Below, piece after piece: positions 11,446-23,559 of a DNA stretch of 64,000 nucleotides; positions within the stretch are counted from its first letter, which is position 1, and every line of letters starts with the position of its first letter. The stretch is from Portulaca oleracea (lineage: Eukaryota > Streptophyta > Magnoliopsida > Caryophyllales > Portulacaceae): positions 28,346,644 through 28,410,643 of the forward strand of contig CM055875.1 of NCBI GenBank assembly GCA_029582165.1, given 5' to 3'. A program made the position numbers and the translations under genes. Below the pieces are notes generated by a model. That model was not told the origin of the DNA and did not search any database. It was given only the letters and a program-made list of their open reading frames with translations.

Positions 11446-12981
11446 TATCCTAATACAATTAGGAAACAAATAATTGTGGGATCAACAAACTGAGTGATTT
11501 TAGGACACTTTTCTAACATACTTCAATACTCATAGATCAGTATATGAATGTTCATAAACCTAAAACTGCAATGCTTATAAACAAATAATATATGAATGTT
11601 CATAAACCAGTAGAACAAAATTCATAACCAGTAATAGTCTTACTTATAAACTTATACAAGAATGCTCACAACGTTATGAATAGAATACTCATAATCTCTA
11701 ATAGTTTGCTCATAATATATCTCATACAATGTTCATAGTTTGTAATGTGGATGCTCATAAATCTATACAAGAATCCTCATAAACTTTTACCACAATGTCA
11801 TAAACCATAATGCTAATAAACTAGTATATGATTGCTCCAAAACTTAAAGTATAATCATAAATTAGTATATAAATGCTCATAAACTAGTAGATGAACGTTC
11901 ATAACCTCCAACACGAGTGTTGATAAATCAGTAGATGAATGTTCAGAAAATAAACTGTAATGTTCATAATTTTTTTAAATGAATGTAATGAATTGAAGGA
12001 ATCCGTTGCACTCGAGAAAAAAAAACAAAAAAAATTTACTCAAAAATACATACTCCCTTCATCCTTTTTTATTTGTTGCTTTGAAGAGAGTGAAAAATCA
12101 GTGCAATAGAAATGTTTGGGTAGAAATAAATTAAAATGACAAAAGTACTCTCAAATATAGTTAAGTTATTGGTCTCAAAATCTTTTATTAAGTGTAAAAG
12201 TAGAAAAAAAATTTTGTTGAAAATATAAATGAGACAAATAATAAGGGATAAAAAAAATTAGTTAAGTGGAGGAATAAAAAAACGGATGAAATATATTGTA
12301 CCCATAAATAAGAAAAAAAAGAAAAAGAAAGAAAATTCTCGATTCCACCGTTACTGTACAAGGGTATATCACATACTTGACAATTCTAGTAGGGCACTGT
12401 GTTGTGTTCGCTCATCACTCCTTTTCTCTATTCATTAATAATTGGGCTATATCCCACAAATTATACCAAACAAAAATAAAAGGCTCAAGATGGTACACCC
12501 CTCTCCCTTCTCTCCCTCTCCCTTCACTCTAAAGTCTCAACTCTCAACATAAGTATTCATACATGTTCCTCTTGAATAATTAGTTTTATACTTCTGTTGA
12601 GTTTTATATGGACTTGGTTAAAGTTGAAATATCCACAAAAGCAAGTGATCACTTTTGTTAGGCAATTTGTTCCATTTTCAAAAGATCATTGCCAGAAATT
12701 TTATGAGATTATCGATTCTTGAATGTTCCAAATTCATTAACAACTTAGGTTCATCACCTGGACATTTTTATCCATTCGAACAATCCCTAGAATTTACCAT
12801 TTTTAAGTCATTAATCTAGATAGTTGAAAAAATATTCTCAACTAGATTGTTATGGACTAATTAAAATGTCTTATTAAACCCCCTCGGCTTCTTGTCCTTG
12901 AAAAGTAGGTAGTGAACAATTTTCAAATTTCCGATCAATTGGAACCAATTTCTCTAAATTGTAAAAATTAGGGTAAGATTG
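11446..12981. other. Intergenic, with degenerate short repeats and a possible Stowaway-like remnant
   Basis: No gene is visible. From about 11520 to 11985 the words ATGAATGTTCATAAAC and ATGCTCATAAACTAGTA recur every 25-50 bases in degenerate form. At about 12045-12300 the ends ACTCCCTTCATCC and GGATGAAATATATTG suggest an old Stowaway-type MITE, poorly preserved. A pyrimidine-rich run lies at 12498-12530. Confidence 0.4.
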
Positions 12982-14148
12982 TGGAGCGTGGCGCGATGGG
13001 AAAGATTGTAGACTTAGCTTGAGTTGTTGTTGTAGAAGAGATGAGAGAAATCCATAAGCAATAGAATAAGGGGAGAAAGATGAACATCTCAATCACCCAT
13101 GCTTAAACTTCTCAACAATAGCCTTGAACTTGAATAATAACAAGAATAATAACCAAAATCAACCAATATCAATAACCTTGAACACCAAAGGGATTGGATA
13201 TGACCTTGGATAAAGGAGATTCCACCACCAAAGCCTAACACCCCACCATGACCATCATAAAGGAAGAATCCACCAAATGATCAATAAAGGAATGACTAGA
13301 AACACCACCATTGAACAATGGATAAAGTAATCTAGATTTTGAGAGAAAACTTAGGGAAACCCTAACCAATGCATAAGCATGTTCATAATCATCAAAAGCT
13401 GCCTGGAAAAAAGAGATAACAAGTTATTTATAATAAACTAGGAATTAGGCTAAAACAAGGAAAAAATGACGAAAATACGCGTCCGACCAGAAGAGCGGCT
13501 CGGGCGAGCAGATGGGTGGCTCGGGCGGTGGCCTCTCGATCGCCTTGGCTCACATCGCCTAGATGGGTCGCGGCCGTGACAGAATGTTGGCTCGGGCGAG
13601 CCAACATTTTGCTCGGGCGAGCTAGGCTTCTGGGAAGTTTTCCCTGCCAACTTCAAATGCGCATAACTTCTTCATCCGAACTCCATTTTAGGCCCGTAAG
13701 ATATCGTTGGAAAGCTCTCAGTGTGTACTATGAGCTCCCAAAATTTGAGACCTATCGGAGTTATATTAAAAGAGTTATGGCCCGAAGTGTGAAGGCGCGC
13801 GCATTTCCAACCTCTAATCGCCTTCCCCCTTGCAAGTTATTAACTTGGTTACTTCCGAGACTTGATACCAACACGCCCTTCATTTCCGGGATGACCCAAT
13901 CCAATCCCGAGGCCTCCGAGGTCGTTGAAAAGTCCCGAGCCTCTCCTTACTCCAACAAGGATGGCTCGCCGAGGCCACGATAGTGTGATGCTCACCATCC
14001 CGCCTTTTGTAAAGGTGTAACGATTCCTGAAAACGAGTGGGTGAGCGGTTTTAGTCCGGTGATGATGGGTCGGGATTTCATCGATCTTATCTTTAACTGC
14101 AATCCCGGCTATGAAAGCTTGGCACCGAACACACCGAACGTCGGTTCA
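12982..14148 (-). repeat. 3' LTR of the gag-only element
   Basis: This is the left LTR copy. From about 13180 to 14120 it is nearly the same as 16520-17470. It carries the last codons of gag (stop at 14109). The last 30 bases differ from the right copy, which has an extra CCGACACTGAACC-like duplication. Confidence 0.85.
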
Positions 14149-16208
14149 TACTCCCCTTCTTGAAAAAGAGTTGCCCTCAACTCTTGGGAGTAAAAATCGA
14201 GGCCCTCTCCACAACTTGGCACCCTAGAGCTCCAAACATCCCGACTGCCATGAACAATCACACGAGGCACCCAACAAGCTTCGAAACCCACTATATACCC
14301 GTCATCCAAATAAAAGAAGTAGGTTGGAGGCTTGTTTTGTGGAGGTGAGGGGTTAAGGGACAGAAAGGGGAATTTTTGTGGTGTTTGGGAACTCTCATTC
14401 TCACTAGGCTCGCTACAAGGCAAAGACAAAGCAAGAAGGAGCTCGTCCTCGCCAAGAGCACGCTCTTCCCGTGTTTCGCTCATCATGAGAAGGTTCCTCA
14501 ACTCACTTCCCACACAGGTTTTATTTTTATGTAGGGTTAAGGGATTCATGCACTCAAGTCCAAGTAATTGATCTTCGCTCAACACACAATGCCACGAACA
14601 TTGCACACCAAATTTCCAATAACACTCGTTCAACGACAAATCCTCAAATAACCAATGTCGACCAAACAACATGTATGACTCGTTCAAAAAGTTCATGACA
14701 CAACGACCAATATATGAGCAATATTCATCGAAGGACGACACAATTGAAGAGTTCAAAAACTTAGGTTGAACTAGAATCAAGGCATCTTCAATTCCAAATT
14801 CGCCACTAAACACCAAATGGACACCAAGATTCTTAGTATGCCACTCAAAACATTGGGAATTTTCAACCGGGGACTTCACATGCTCATCATGCAACTTTTC
14901 TCGCCAACAAACTTCATCAAACAACCAATGTCTCCCAAAGATCATGCACGACTCACCCAAAGACTCTACACCACATCGTACATCTTTCAAGCATGATTCA
15001 ATAAATTTCAAAGGAGAGTCTTCGGTTACCTTGTTCTTCCCATGGAGAAGAATTTGGGTGCCCGTGGGTGGAAGGAAATAGGAGTCACCACCATTGTTGT
15101 TTAATCCCTTGGCTTGTGGTAATGATAACCCCAAAGGAGCTTCTTCTTGGGCCTCTTCAACACGGATAAGAGGAAGGGCAAGATCGATGTTCTCAACCAC
15201 CTCTTGGCTTGGAACTTCAACAATAGTTTCGGAAGCCTCACAAGGTTCAACGGAAGCTCCCTCGTCGGGCAAGGAATCGACCTTTGCTTGCTTAGCCTCT
15301 TCTACCATGTCATTTGTATGCTCTCCTTCGCCAAAGGATTCTTCAATCCAAGTTTCAACTATAGCCATTGTCGGACATTGCAAAGCATCATGTCCCACAC
15401 GTCTACATTTGACACATTTTTGGGACGTAAAGGCCGTTAGTGGGGAACAGTGGAATGGATTTTCTCGGGAGGAATCCTCTCTTCTTCTTTGCCCATCAAG
15501 TGATGAAATGAGTTCATGGTCTCGCTTGTAAGTACTAGGCAAGAATCGTCGATTCATTAATCGCTTTAGCTTTGTCCATGAGGTGACTTTTGCTCGACCC
15601 TCCTTAGCTCTTTGTGCCTTGACATTCTTAAACCAAAAGGATGCACCCTTCAACCTCGCAATCTTGAAGGCTTGTTCATCACTATAATCCCCAGCTTCAA
15701 AATACCTATCCAAGATTTGGACCCATTCAAGATAATCTTCGGGGTCGGTGTTGCCATTGAATTCTGGAATTTTGATCTTGGTATCATAGAATTCATCCCA
15801 TGGGGGTTTCTCAACCGCTTCCCGTCGATGATGGCATCGTAGTGAGCCTCTATCATCGTCACTCGACTCGTAAGAGGGAGGAGGACGGTTAGGGCTTTGT
15901 GCGCGCCTCGAACGTTCAACTCGAGGTGGAACCGGACGCTCTTGGACGAGGTTGTCCAACCGTACCATGATGGCATTAAGAGTGCGATCGATGGAGGTGA
16001 ACGGTTCGCCATGGGTGACAAGTCGGTTCTCGAGAGCCCGATGTCGAGGGCTACCCCGGTGGCTTGATTCCTCTCGATCGGAATCATCGTGACCATCCAA
16101 ATCGAGGGAAAGGTATGGGACGGATTGTGTTTGGGATATTTTGTGGAGTTTGGGGGTTTTCTTGTAGTTGGCTTGTGTTTGGATAAGGGTTCTTTGTGTT
16201 TTTCTCAC
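14109..16208 (-). CDS. Gag polyprotein of a nonautonomous Ty3/gypsy element
   Basis: An uninterrupted 699-residue frame fills the internal region. It starts 225 bp downstream of the primer site and ends about 40 bp inside the 3' LTR. Residues about 140-235 are a retrotransposon Gag capsid-like domain (PEFNGNTDPEDYLEWV, then SWTKLKRLMNRRFLP). A CX2CX4HX4C zinc knuckle (CVKCRRVGHDALQC) follows at about 265-278. The remaining 420 residues are acidic and Ser/Leu-rich with recurring FGRHWLF segments and match nothing I know. The normal role of Gag is to form the particle that packages element RNA. Protease, RT and integrase are missing and must come from a partner. The open frame over 2.1 kb suggests recent activity or selection on Gag. 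The start could be a later Met. Confidence 0.8.
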   Translation of the reverse strand: MRKTQRTLIQTQANYKKTPKLHKISQTQSVPYLSLDLDGHDDSDREESSHRGSPRHRALENRLVTHGEPFTSIDRTLNAIMVRLDNLVQERPVPPRVERSRRAQSPNRPPPSYESSDDDRGSLRCHHRREAVEKPPWDEFYDTKIKIPEFNGNTDPEDYLEWVQILDRYFEAGDYSDEQAFKIARLKGASFWFKNVKAQRAKEGRAKVTSWTKLKRLMNRRFLPSTYKRDHELISSLDGQRRREDSSRENPFHCSPLTAFTSQKCVKCRRVGHDALQCPTMAIVETWIEESFGEGEHTNDMVEEAKQAKVDSLPDEGASVEPCEASETIVEVPSQEVVENIDLALPLIRVEEAQEEAPLGLSLPQAKGLNNNGGDSYFLPPTGTQILLHGKNKVTEDSPLKFIESCLKDVRCGVESLGESCMIFGRHWLFDEVCWREKLHDEHVKSPVENSQCFEWHTKNLGVHLVFSGEFGIEDALILVQPKFLNSSIVSSFDEYCSYIGRCVMNFLNESYMLFGRHWLFEDLSLNECYWKFGVQCSWHCVLSEDQLLGLECMNPLTLHKNKTCVGSELRNLLMMSETREERALGEDELLLALSLPCSEPSENESSQTPQKFPFLSLNPSPPQNKPPTYFFYLDDGYIVGFEACWVPRVIVHGSRDVWSSRVPSCGEGLDFYSQELRATLFQEGEYEPTFGVFGAKLS

Positions 16209-16432
16209 TTGGGCATTTTATCGAACACCTTGTGTGCACAACTTTCCAACTCTTCCTCAAAGCTCCAATATGCATCAAAATCAACAAACACAATAGCAAT
16301 AACAATTTCTCCAACACACTTGGAGTCACAAGGGTTGGGGAACACCAATATTTCAATCAAAATACCAAAATTCCAACAATAGAGAACAAACTAGCAAGAA
16401 CAATGGAAAACTCAAGCTAGATGAATAACCTT

Positions 16433-16446
16433 GGGCTCTGATACCA
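16433..16446 (-). other. Primer binding site, initiator tRNA-Met type
   Basis: Minus strand TGGTATCAGAGCCC, two bases from the LTR boundary at 16449. It matches the plant initiator tRNA-Met 3' end, the commonest primer of plant LTR elements. Confidence 0.9.
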
Positions 16447-16448
16447 AA

Positions 16449-17494
16449 TGGAGCGTGGCGTGGTGGGAAAGATTGATGGACTAGCTTGAGAAACTTGAAT
16501 CAACCATCAACAAAAGCTTGAAACCCCAAAAGGATTGGATATGACCTTGGATAAAGGAGATTCCACCACCAAAGGCCTAACACCCCACCATGACCATCAT
16601 AAAGGAAGAATCCACCAAATGATCAATAAAGGAATGACTAGAAACACCACCATTTAATCAATGGATAAAGTAATCTAGATTTTGAGAGAAGTTTAGGGAA
16701 ACCCTAACCAATGCATAAGCATATTCATAATCATCAAAAGCTGCCTGGAAAAAAGAGATAACAAGCTATTTATAATAAACTAGGAATTAGGCAAAAACAA
16801 GGCAAAAATGACGAAAATACGCGTCCGACCAGAAGAGCGGCTCGGGCGAGCAGATGGGTGGCTCGGGCGAGCTGGCTCTCTGACTGCCTTGGCCTGTCGC
16901 TGGCCTGGATGGGTCGCGTCGTGCGAGAATGTTGGCTCGGCGAGCAACATTTTGCTCAGGCGAGCTAGGCTTCCGCGATTTCCTGCCAACTTCAAATGCG
17001 CATAACTTCTTCATCCGAACTCCGTTTTAGGCCCGTAAGATATCGTTGGAAACCTCTCAGTGTGTATTATAAGCTCCCAAAATTTGAGACCTATCGGAGT
17101 TATATTAAAAGAGTTATGGCCCGAAGTGTGAAGGCGTGCGCATTTCCAACCTCTAATCGCCTTCCCCCTTGCAAGTTATTAACTTGGTTACTTCCGAGAC
17201 TTGATACCAACACGCCCTTCATTTCCGGGATGACCCAATCCAATCCTGAGGCCTCTGAGGTCGTTGAAAAGTCCCGAGCCTCTCCTTACTCCAACAAGGA
17301 TGGCTCGCCGAGGCCACGATAGTGTGATGCTCACCACCCCGCCTTTTGTAAAGGTGTAACGATTCCTGAAAACGAGTGGGTGAGCGGTTTTAGTCCGGTG
17401 ATGATGGGTCGGGATTTCATCGATCTTATCTTTAACCGCAATCCCGGCTATGAAAGCTTGGCACCGAACCCGACACTGAACCCGATACTGTTCA
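16449..17494 (-). repeat. 5' LTR of the gag-only element
   Basis: Right LTR copy, 1046 bp. It contains the shared segment with many GGCTCGGGCGAGC words (about 16840-16970). Confidence 0.85.
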
Positions 17495-17671
17495 GATTGT
17501 TACATCTAAACACTTGGGATTTCATAGTGTTTGTTTGAGGTTTTCTAGCTATAATTCATTTTTTGGGGAAAAAAATCTACCATTAAACCCGACCAACTTA
17601 GCAATCAGTTAGAGGCAAAGATTGGTTTGTTGATAAATGAGCCCATGTGAGAACAACCTTGATATATCAAA

Positions 17672-18015
17672 AAATTACTCAGAGGTACCTTAACTTTTGG
17701 TGAAATGTTTTTCAGGTACCCCAACTTTTCAAAACTCATTTTGGGGTATCCTTAGTTTTTGGGCTAGTAATTATTAGGTGTTTTTCCAGTCATCAATTTA
17801 ATTATGTAACCGAAATACCCTTGTTTTTCCATTTTTGAAGAAATACCCTTGAAGAAGAAAAATAAGGGTATTTTGGTCACTTAATAAAATTGATGGTCAG
17901 AAAAGTACCAAATAATTACTAACCCAAAAATTAAGGGTATCTCAAAATAAGTTTTGAAAAGTTTGGGTACCAAAAAATAGTTTCTCCGAATATTGGGGTA
18001 CCTCCAAGTAATATT
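17672..18015. mobile_element. Inverted-repeat MITE, family unassigned
   Basis: The left end reads ATTACTCAGAGGTACC and the right end, reverse-complemented, reads ATTACTTGGAGGTACC. The inverted similarity continues inward for about 130 bp per arm (GGTACCCCAACTTTTCAAAA against its mirror, and AAATACCCTTG against AAGGGTATTT). No coding sequence is present. I could not fix a target duplication, so the superfamily is open; a MULE-type foldback is likely from the arm length. Confidence 0.6.
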
Positions 18016-18790
18016 TTGTTGATATATGTTACACTTATACTTGTGCACTTCAGTGTATCATTAGCATTAAAATTTTATTAAAACATAACAGATTAAAATT
18101 TAATTGATTCGGATAAGTTGACTATCGGCTTGTAAAACCATGAACCAAAACCAAACCAGATAGATTGTCATTTTCTCATTTCGGTTAACCTGGCTTTATG
18201 TCAGTTCAGCTTTGTCATTTTCGTTTGAGTTTGATTTTACCGATCCAAAGTTGGGTTTATCAGTTTTGGTTATTTTACTCACCCATGGTCAAGGGTTGCA
18301 ATACATTTTGCTCTTGCACCATCAACTCATTAAGATCAACCCCATCCATCCTCCATTGGAACCAAGGTAGGCACCAAGAATCCTTCTACAAACTCGTCAA
18401 ACTGTGGGGGTAGATTCCACTCCACATTAGGACCATGATAATTCTCAATAGGCTCAAAGCCAAAGGAGGACAAAGTTTTCCTTTCTCATGTTCTTCATCA
18501 ACAATCTCGTCAAACTTTAGGGTAGATTGTGACCAACCTTAAAATATTCAACTAAGGTTAGTTGAGTGCATTAGGATTGGGCCGGGGGACAATATGGCCA
18601 GCACTTCAACACTTGAAACATTTTCTATGTGGATGGGATCTTTTTGGGTGAGGCTTGGTCGATTTCTTTTAAGAGGAGGTTTTGTGTTAGTGTTTGTGGA
18701 AGAATGATTTTGCATGGTATGGAAAGAAAAGAAATTTTGCAAAATGTCCAAGTACAGACTTTTCAATCATAGAAAAATAAACAAACTTAC
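18016..18790. other. Intergenic, nothing recognised
   Basis: No open frame with recognisable content. The phrase CAAACTCGTCAAACTGTGGG near 18389 recurs in altered form near 18500, which suggests a short local duplication. Confidence 0.4.
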
Positions 18791-18859
18791 ATGTCAGCCC
18801 ATTTTCTATTTTGTAATAAAATATATTTACATAAATTACATTATCATTTAGTTAAAATA

Positions 18860-19500
18860 ATGAAAACACAAATTGCCACTTCCGAGTTCTTCTGGTATCT
18901 AGTCCGTGCTGTTAATGACAAGACCCTCCTTTCATTTGCGGGTTTGGGACTTGCTGAGGCTTATTCTGATACAATGCCACTTGTGATTGATGAAATTAGG
19001 GAGATGGGGTTTGGAGTGACAAAACACAAAAGGGCTCTCAAGAGATGGAGCAATACAATGGCACTTGTGATTGATAAAAGAGTTTTTGGCCACAAATAAT
19101 CCATACTGAGGGGCTTGTGATTGAGAATAATCCAAAGTAACTTTTTGGTCACTGCCAGTCTATACTTTTTCACTATCTTCTCACAGCAGTCCAGAGTCAA
19201 TTTCGGACACCGGAAAGCTGACGTGGCGACCGGAAATTTCTTTTTTGAAGTATGAATAAACATACTTTCTGGTCGCCACGTTAGTTTTCCGGTGCCCGAA
19301 ATTGAGTCTGGACTGCTATGAGAAAATAGTGAAAAAATACAGACTGCCAGTAGCTGAAAAGTCACTTTGAATTATTCCTAGTCACAAGCCCCTCAGTACG
19401 GATTATTTGTGGCAAAAAACCCTTGATAAAATTAGGAAGATGGGGAGTTATTTGATAAGTTTGGGTACACTGCTCGAGGTGTAATGCACTCTGAGGTTGA
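18860..19500 (+). pseudogene. Fragment of an unrecognised gene with local duplication, split by a MITE
   Basis: From 18860 the frame reads like coding sequence (residues ATSEFFWYLVRAVNDK, then LSFAGLGLAEAYSDTMPL). A segment encoding TMPLVIDEIREMG at about 18972 is repeated imperfectly at 19057, where the foldback element 19080-19422 has inserted. The second copy resumes at 19423. A second short direct repeat (CACTGAGGTTGATGAGCCT) occurs near 19489 and 19527. I do not recognise the protein. It could be a gene piece caught in a larger transposon. Confidence 0.35.
19080..19422. mobile_element. Foldback MITE, 343 bp, 9-bp target duplication
   Basis: Nearly the whole element is an inverted repeat with arms of about 150-170 bp (ends GAGTTTTTGGCCACAAATAA and its mirror ending GGCAAAAAACCC). 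It is flanked by TTGATAAAA at 19071-19079 and 19423-19431. A 9-bp duplication and long arms point to a MULE-derived MITE. The centre (about 19230-19265) is a short loop between GGTGACC-like mirror segments around ACGTGGCGACC. Confidence 0.85.
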
Positions 19501-20942
19501 TGAGCCTAGCTTTAAATTATGCACACTGAGGTTGATGAGCCTGGCACTAAATTTGCATGGGGCGGTATATTTTCAATGAGTATTTTTGTCAACTGCCCTT
19601 GTTCTGTTGGTAAGTCAAAGAGTACGAAATTTGCCTTTGAAGTAAACTGTTGGGATCAATCCTTCCAATTTGAATGTCTCACTTGATTTAGTTTTCAGAC
19701 AACCTGACCTTAAAAGACCATATTGAAATTAACTCATTTTAACACAAATCAAATTTCACATCCGACCTTGAACAAACATCAACCCAATATCCGAAAATCC
19801 ATATTAACCAAAATACCATTTGACGCAACTCAACTTCTAGTCCAACTTAAACAGCCCATAGTTCCCCACCAACACCACCATGATAAAATCATAAAGGCAA
19901 CATAATTAAGTAGCGATATTAAAAATAAAATCGAGAAAAATTGTCATATCATCACATCAGTAGGCAAGAAAGTGGGGGAGTTGAGAAAAACAGAGGACTA
20001 GTCACTAGTGAAACACTTAACCGCAGCAAAACATTCACTGGTAATATTATATTATCGGGTCTATTGTGCCTGAACCCAAAGAACCGGCATTCTCCGCCTT
20101 TTCGGATGATCGGCCACTACCATCCGGTATAAAACTCAACCCTAGTCCGACAGAAGCGATCAAATTGTTCATGTCTCTATTGACCACATTGGAAAAGCAG
20201 CTGGAAAATCCAATAGAAAAGAAGTTAGACGTCATGGTCAAAATAATAAAATAAAAGTGGGTGAGGTGGCATCGGATGTACAGTTTGTGTCCCAAATTCT
20301 GTGTAAAACACAAACACAAACACGCTATACATTATGCATTACACACGCGCACACTATACATTATACGTTACTCACATATTTTTCTTTATAAAGTTGTGAT
20401 TATTAGATAATTTTCTAAATAATTTTACTAAATAATACCCCCAATCATCTTAGAATATTTTACTAATGGTCCGTTTGATAAGAGAGAATAGGGACTTGAA
20501 AATGAGAATAGAGGGATGGGGAGTAGAACTACCATATTTGAATAATGATAATTAAAAAAAAAACAGGAGGGAATGGAATTGGAATTGGGATTGGGATTGG
20601 GATTAGAATGGGTCTATTCCCAACAATCTATTACCATGGGGGGTGGTAATAGACATTGAGAATCTGTTATTCACTATTAAATATCAAAACTACTCATATT
20701 TAAAAAATAAAAACTCGCATTTCTTCATTCCTTTTGCTTATATTAAATAAAAACTCGTGTTTATTATCAATCTTGTTGGCTACCGTAACCTAAACATGAT
20801 ATTACTTTTGTTTATATTAATTAAATATTATTGTTATTACGTATCCTTCGATCGAGATATTACTAATGCAGTGGGGTCTAAGCCTTTTCCTTCTATTAAT
20901 TAAATACTAATTATAATTAATATATTAGTAAACTCTCACGTT

Positions 20943-20974
<32 letters not shown>

Positions 20975-21289
20975 AAGGGTTTTGTAAGCATAAAAGCATA
21001 GACAATCCTAGCCTTTGGTTCAAGATCAAGGGTTGTGATAAATTAGGTGTTTTATCTTTATTTCTAAGGTAAGCCCTTAAATCTGATTGGCTGGAAATTT
21101 TTTTATTTATGTTTTTTAGAGTATATCACGTGAGAAGAGAGAGAGAGAGAGAGAGAGGAGTGAGAAAACTAGAAAAGGGTTTGCAAGCTGCAGGGGGTAT
21201 TAACTACGCTCAAGTTCCCAAAAACCGTCATCATTTTGTAAATTTTTAAACTCCATCCAATAATTTGCAAAGGTGGGAGTGAAAATTGG
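19501..21289. other. Intergenic with microsatellites and a small open frame
   Basis: A short frame at 20066-20254 on the plus strand (62 codons, starting MPEPKEPAFSAFSDD) has amino-acid-like composition but no family that I recognise. A segment at 20465-20660 is rich in GGGATTGGGATT words and ends in a palindrome-like CTATTACC...GGTAATAG. A GT/AT microsatellite lies at 20943-20974 and an AG run at 21138-21158. Otherwise I see nothing. Confidence 0.4.
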
Positions 21290-21590
21290 TGGACATCAAT
21301 TGCGAAGGAAGAAATTCAGGACGATTTTCCGCAGGTTGAAGGTGTTCGTTCGCAATTTTGTTTTTTTTTCGTTCTGTTTGAAATTGGGGGGAGGGGGTAA
21401 ATTCTTTGTGTGTAGGTGAGTCGGGAGAGATCTGATGAGGTTTTGATCGGAATTTGAGTTGTTGAATGTGTTTTTTTGTTTTAGAATAGAAGCCGAATTG
21501 TGTACTTGAACATGGCTCAAAGCAAGTAATTCAACCAGAGATGGAACAGAGGAAGAACGAGATGTAAGTCTATTTGCATATTGCTGTAAT

Positions 21591-22463
21591 TAGTCTTGAC
21601 AATTCTCGACCCGACCATGAAACCCGACCCAAACCGACCCGTAAAAAGTGGGTTTTGAACACGAAATTCCGACTGGGGACCCGAAAATGACCCAACCCAA
21701 AGAACCCGGTAAAAAACGGGTCAGGTTGGGTCGGGTCTGGGTCGACCCGTTGGGTCAGACACTTTAATTTTAAGTATTTTGTCTACTTTGGCCTTGTGCA
21801 AAAAAATGGGTCCATTTTGTGAAAATTAAGGCCCAAAAGTAAAATATTGGGTGGTTTTGGAACACTATGCGTAGAGAGAGACATATAAATGAAATAATCA
21901 AATAACAAATGACCAAAATAAAACCCTAACTCTCTCACTCACTTACTTTTTCTGTGAACCCTCAAACTCCTGCAGTCCCGCCTCTCTCCTCTCTTTCAGT
22001 AAAATAGTGTATTATTGTCCAAGGTCAAAGTTTAGTGCATTATTGTCCAATACCCCAAAAGTTTAGTATTTTAGCATCCCAAAACCCTATATATTTCATA
22101 AGCACTGTTATTCGTGGATTGTTGACGTAAACCGCATAATACTTGTAGACTTGAAGATTGTCAAATTTTGTCCCTTAGGTGTATAGTAATATGTCTATAC
22201 AACTATAACATATCGTGGTGGTCGAACTTGGAATGGAACGGCACATTACACAAGTGTCTTTCACTAATTATAATCAATTTTATTAGTTATAAGTGACTCA
22301 GAAAAAGGGCGGTTATGACCCGTAAACCCGACCCAAACCGCCCGAAACCGGAATACACCCGACCCGTATTTACCCGAACCCGATATACGGCCGACCCGTA
22401 TTTACCCGAACCCGATATACGACTGACCCGTAACCCGCCCGCCCGTCCGTATTGACATGTCTA
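21591..22463. mobile_element. hAT MITE, 873 bp, GGGTCGGGT-rich
   Basis: The left end TAGTCTTGACAATTC and the right end (reverse complement TAGACATGTCAATAC) form imperfect inverted repeats. The flanks are GCTGTAAT (21583-21590) and ACTGTAAT (22464-22471), an 8-bp duplication with one mismatch. Both subterminal regions are dense in CCCGACCC and CCCGAACCCG words. It shares ends and composition with 24162-24655. A stretch at about 22005-22085 (TGCATTATTGTCCAATACCC) resembles half of the foldback MITE at 62600-63010 and is probably a remnant nested inside. Confidence 0.8.
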
Positions 22464-23559
22464 ACTGTAATTCATGATTTTTGGGTATTTGTTGTTCAAT
22501 ATCAGGGTTAGGTAATGAGAGGACGGCTGGAATTCATCATTTTAGACAGAACCGAATGGTAGTCAAATTGTTGTTATTATACTGTCAATGTTCATTGTTG
22601 AATAATTGGTGTTAGGTATTGTGATGGACATATCGTTATGGATTAAACACATTTTGTTGTGATTCACATAATAGCTTAGTGTCTAGAGTTCGACAACTAC
22701 GGGGGAACGCTGATGTTCATTGTTCATAATTGATGTTCATTTTATTATTGAGGCATGACCATGTTAGCTTAATGCTCAAAGATAATGTTCAATTCTGAGA
22801 AATAGTTGTTGAATCTGTGGGTTTGGTAAATGTGTAGATGAACACACATTATTGTTCATCTCAGTACATCTTGATGTTCATTTACATTGTTGTCAATGTT
22901 CATGTCATGTTCTGTTCAATTAGGGTAGCATAGACGATGATGGTCACCTAGATGTTAATATCTATATTCATCTAAATTGGAAGATACATCTAAATGGTGG
23001 TGTAATTGTTGTTCATTAATTATACCGATGATGTTCAGTACTTGTATGTGTTGGAGCGGGGAAGCAGATACATGAGGCCCAAGTGACCCCACACTAACTA
23101 GATGTTCATTTATGCTTGGATGAATGATCATATATGATTCAGAGGTTTTGTGTATTTAAATTGTGTGTGTTCATTTCTATTGTACCAAATCTTCATTTGT
23201 GATGAATGAGATGTTCATTAGTGATAACCTTTCGAATGTCTGTCTCTTATCCATCTGTGCGATTGATGTTTCATTTTCATGGACGGATGTTCATTTGCAT
23301 TGTATTGATGTTCATTTTGTTTGAGAATGTGACGTTCTGTATGTGTTTTACCCACTTTGTACTAGATGTTCATTTTGGATGAACTGGATGTTCATTTTTT
23401 GGTCTAGTGTTGGTTCGTTGTCATAAATCATGTGTGAATCAACATATATGGTTTGCTGCCCTTTTTACCAGATATTCGTTTACAGCCAATGACATATTCA
23501 TTTATGATGGATGGGATGTTGCTTGGATGTTTATGTTCATCGATATATTAATGTCGATT

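Larger units (their letters stand above)
12982..17494 (-). mobile_element. Complete gag-only LTR retrotransposon (TR-GAG type)
   Basis: The LTRs are at 12982-14148 (3' LTR, 1167 bp) and 16449-17494 (5' LTR, 1046 bp). Both start TGGAGCGTGG and end TTCA. Perfect GATTG duplications flank the element (12977-12981 and 17495-17499). The primer site (16433-16446) reads TGGTATCAGAGCCC on the minus strand, the common initiator tRNA-Met type. A polypurine tract AGAAGGGGAGTA abuts the 3' LTR at 14149. The internal region is only 2.3 kb and is filled by one gag frame, with no pol. The lineage is Ty3/gypsy from the gag type. The LTRs differ by substitutions and a segment at about 13020-13130 that only the left copy has. 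Confidence 0.9.

Noticed and set aside
20066..20254. 62-codon frame MPEPKEPAFSAF...
   Set aside because: Not called as a gene: no recognised family, no splice context that I could follow, and a single short frame.
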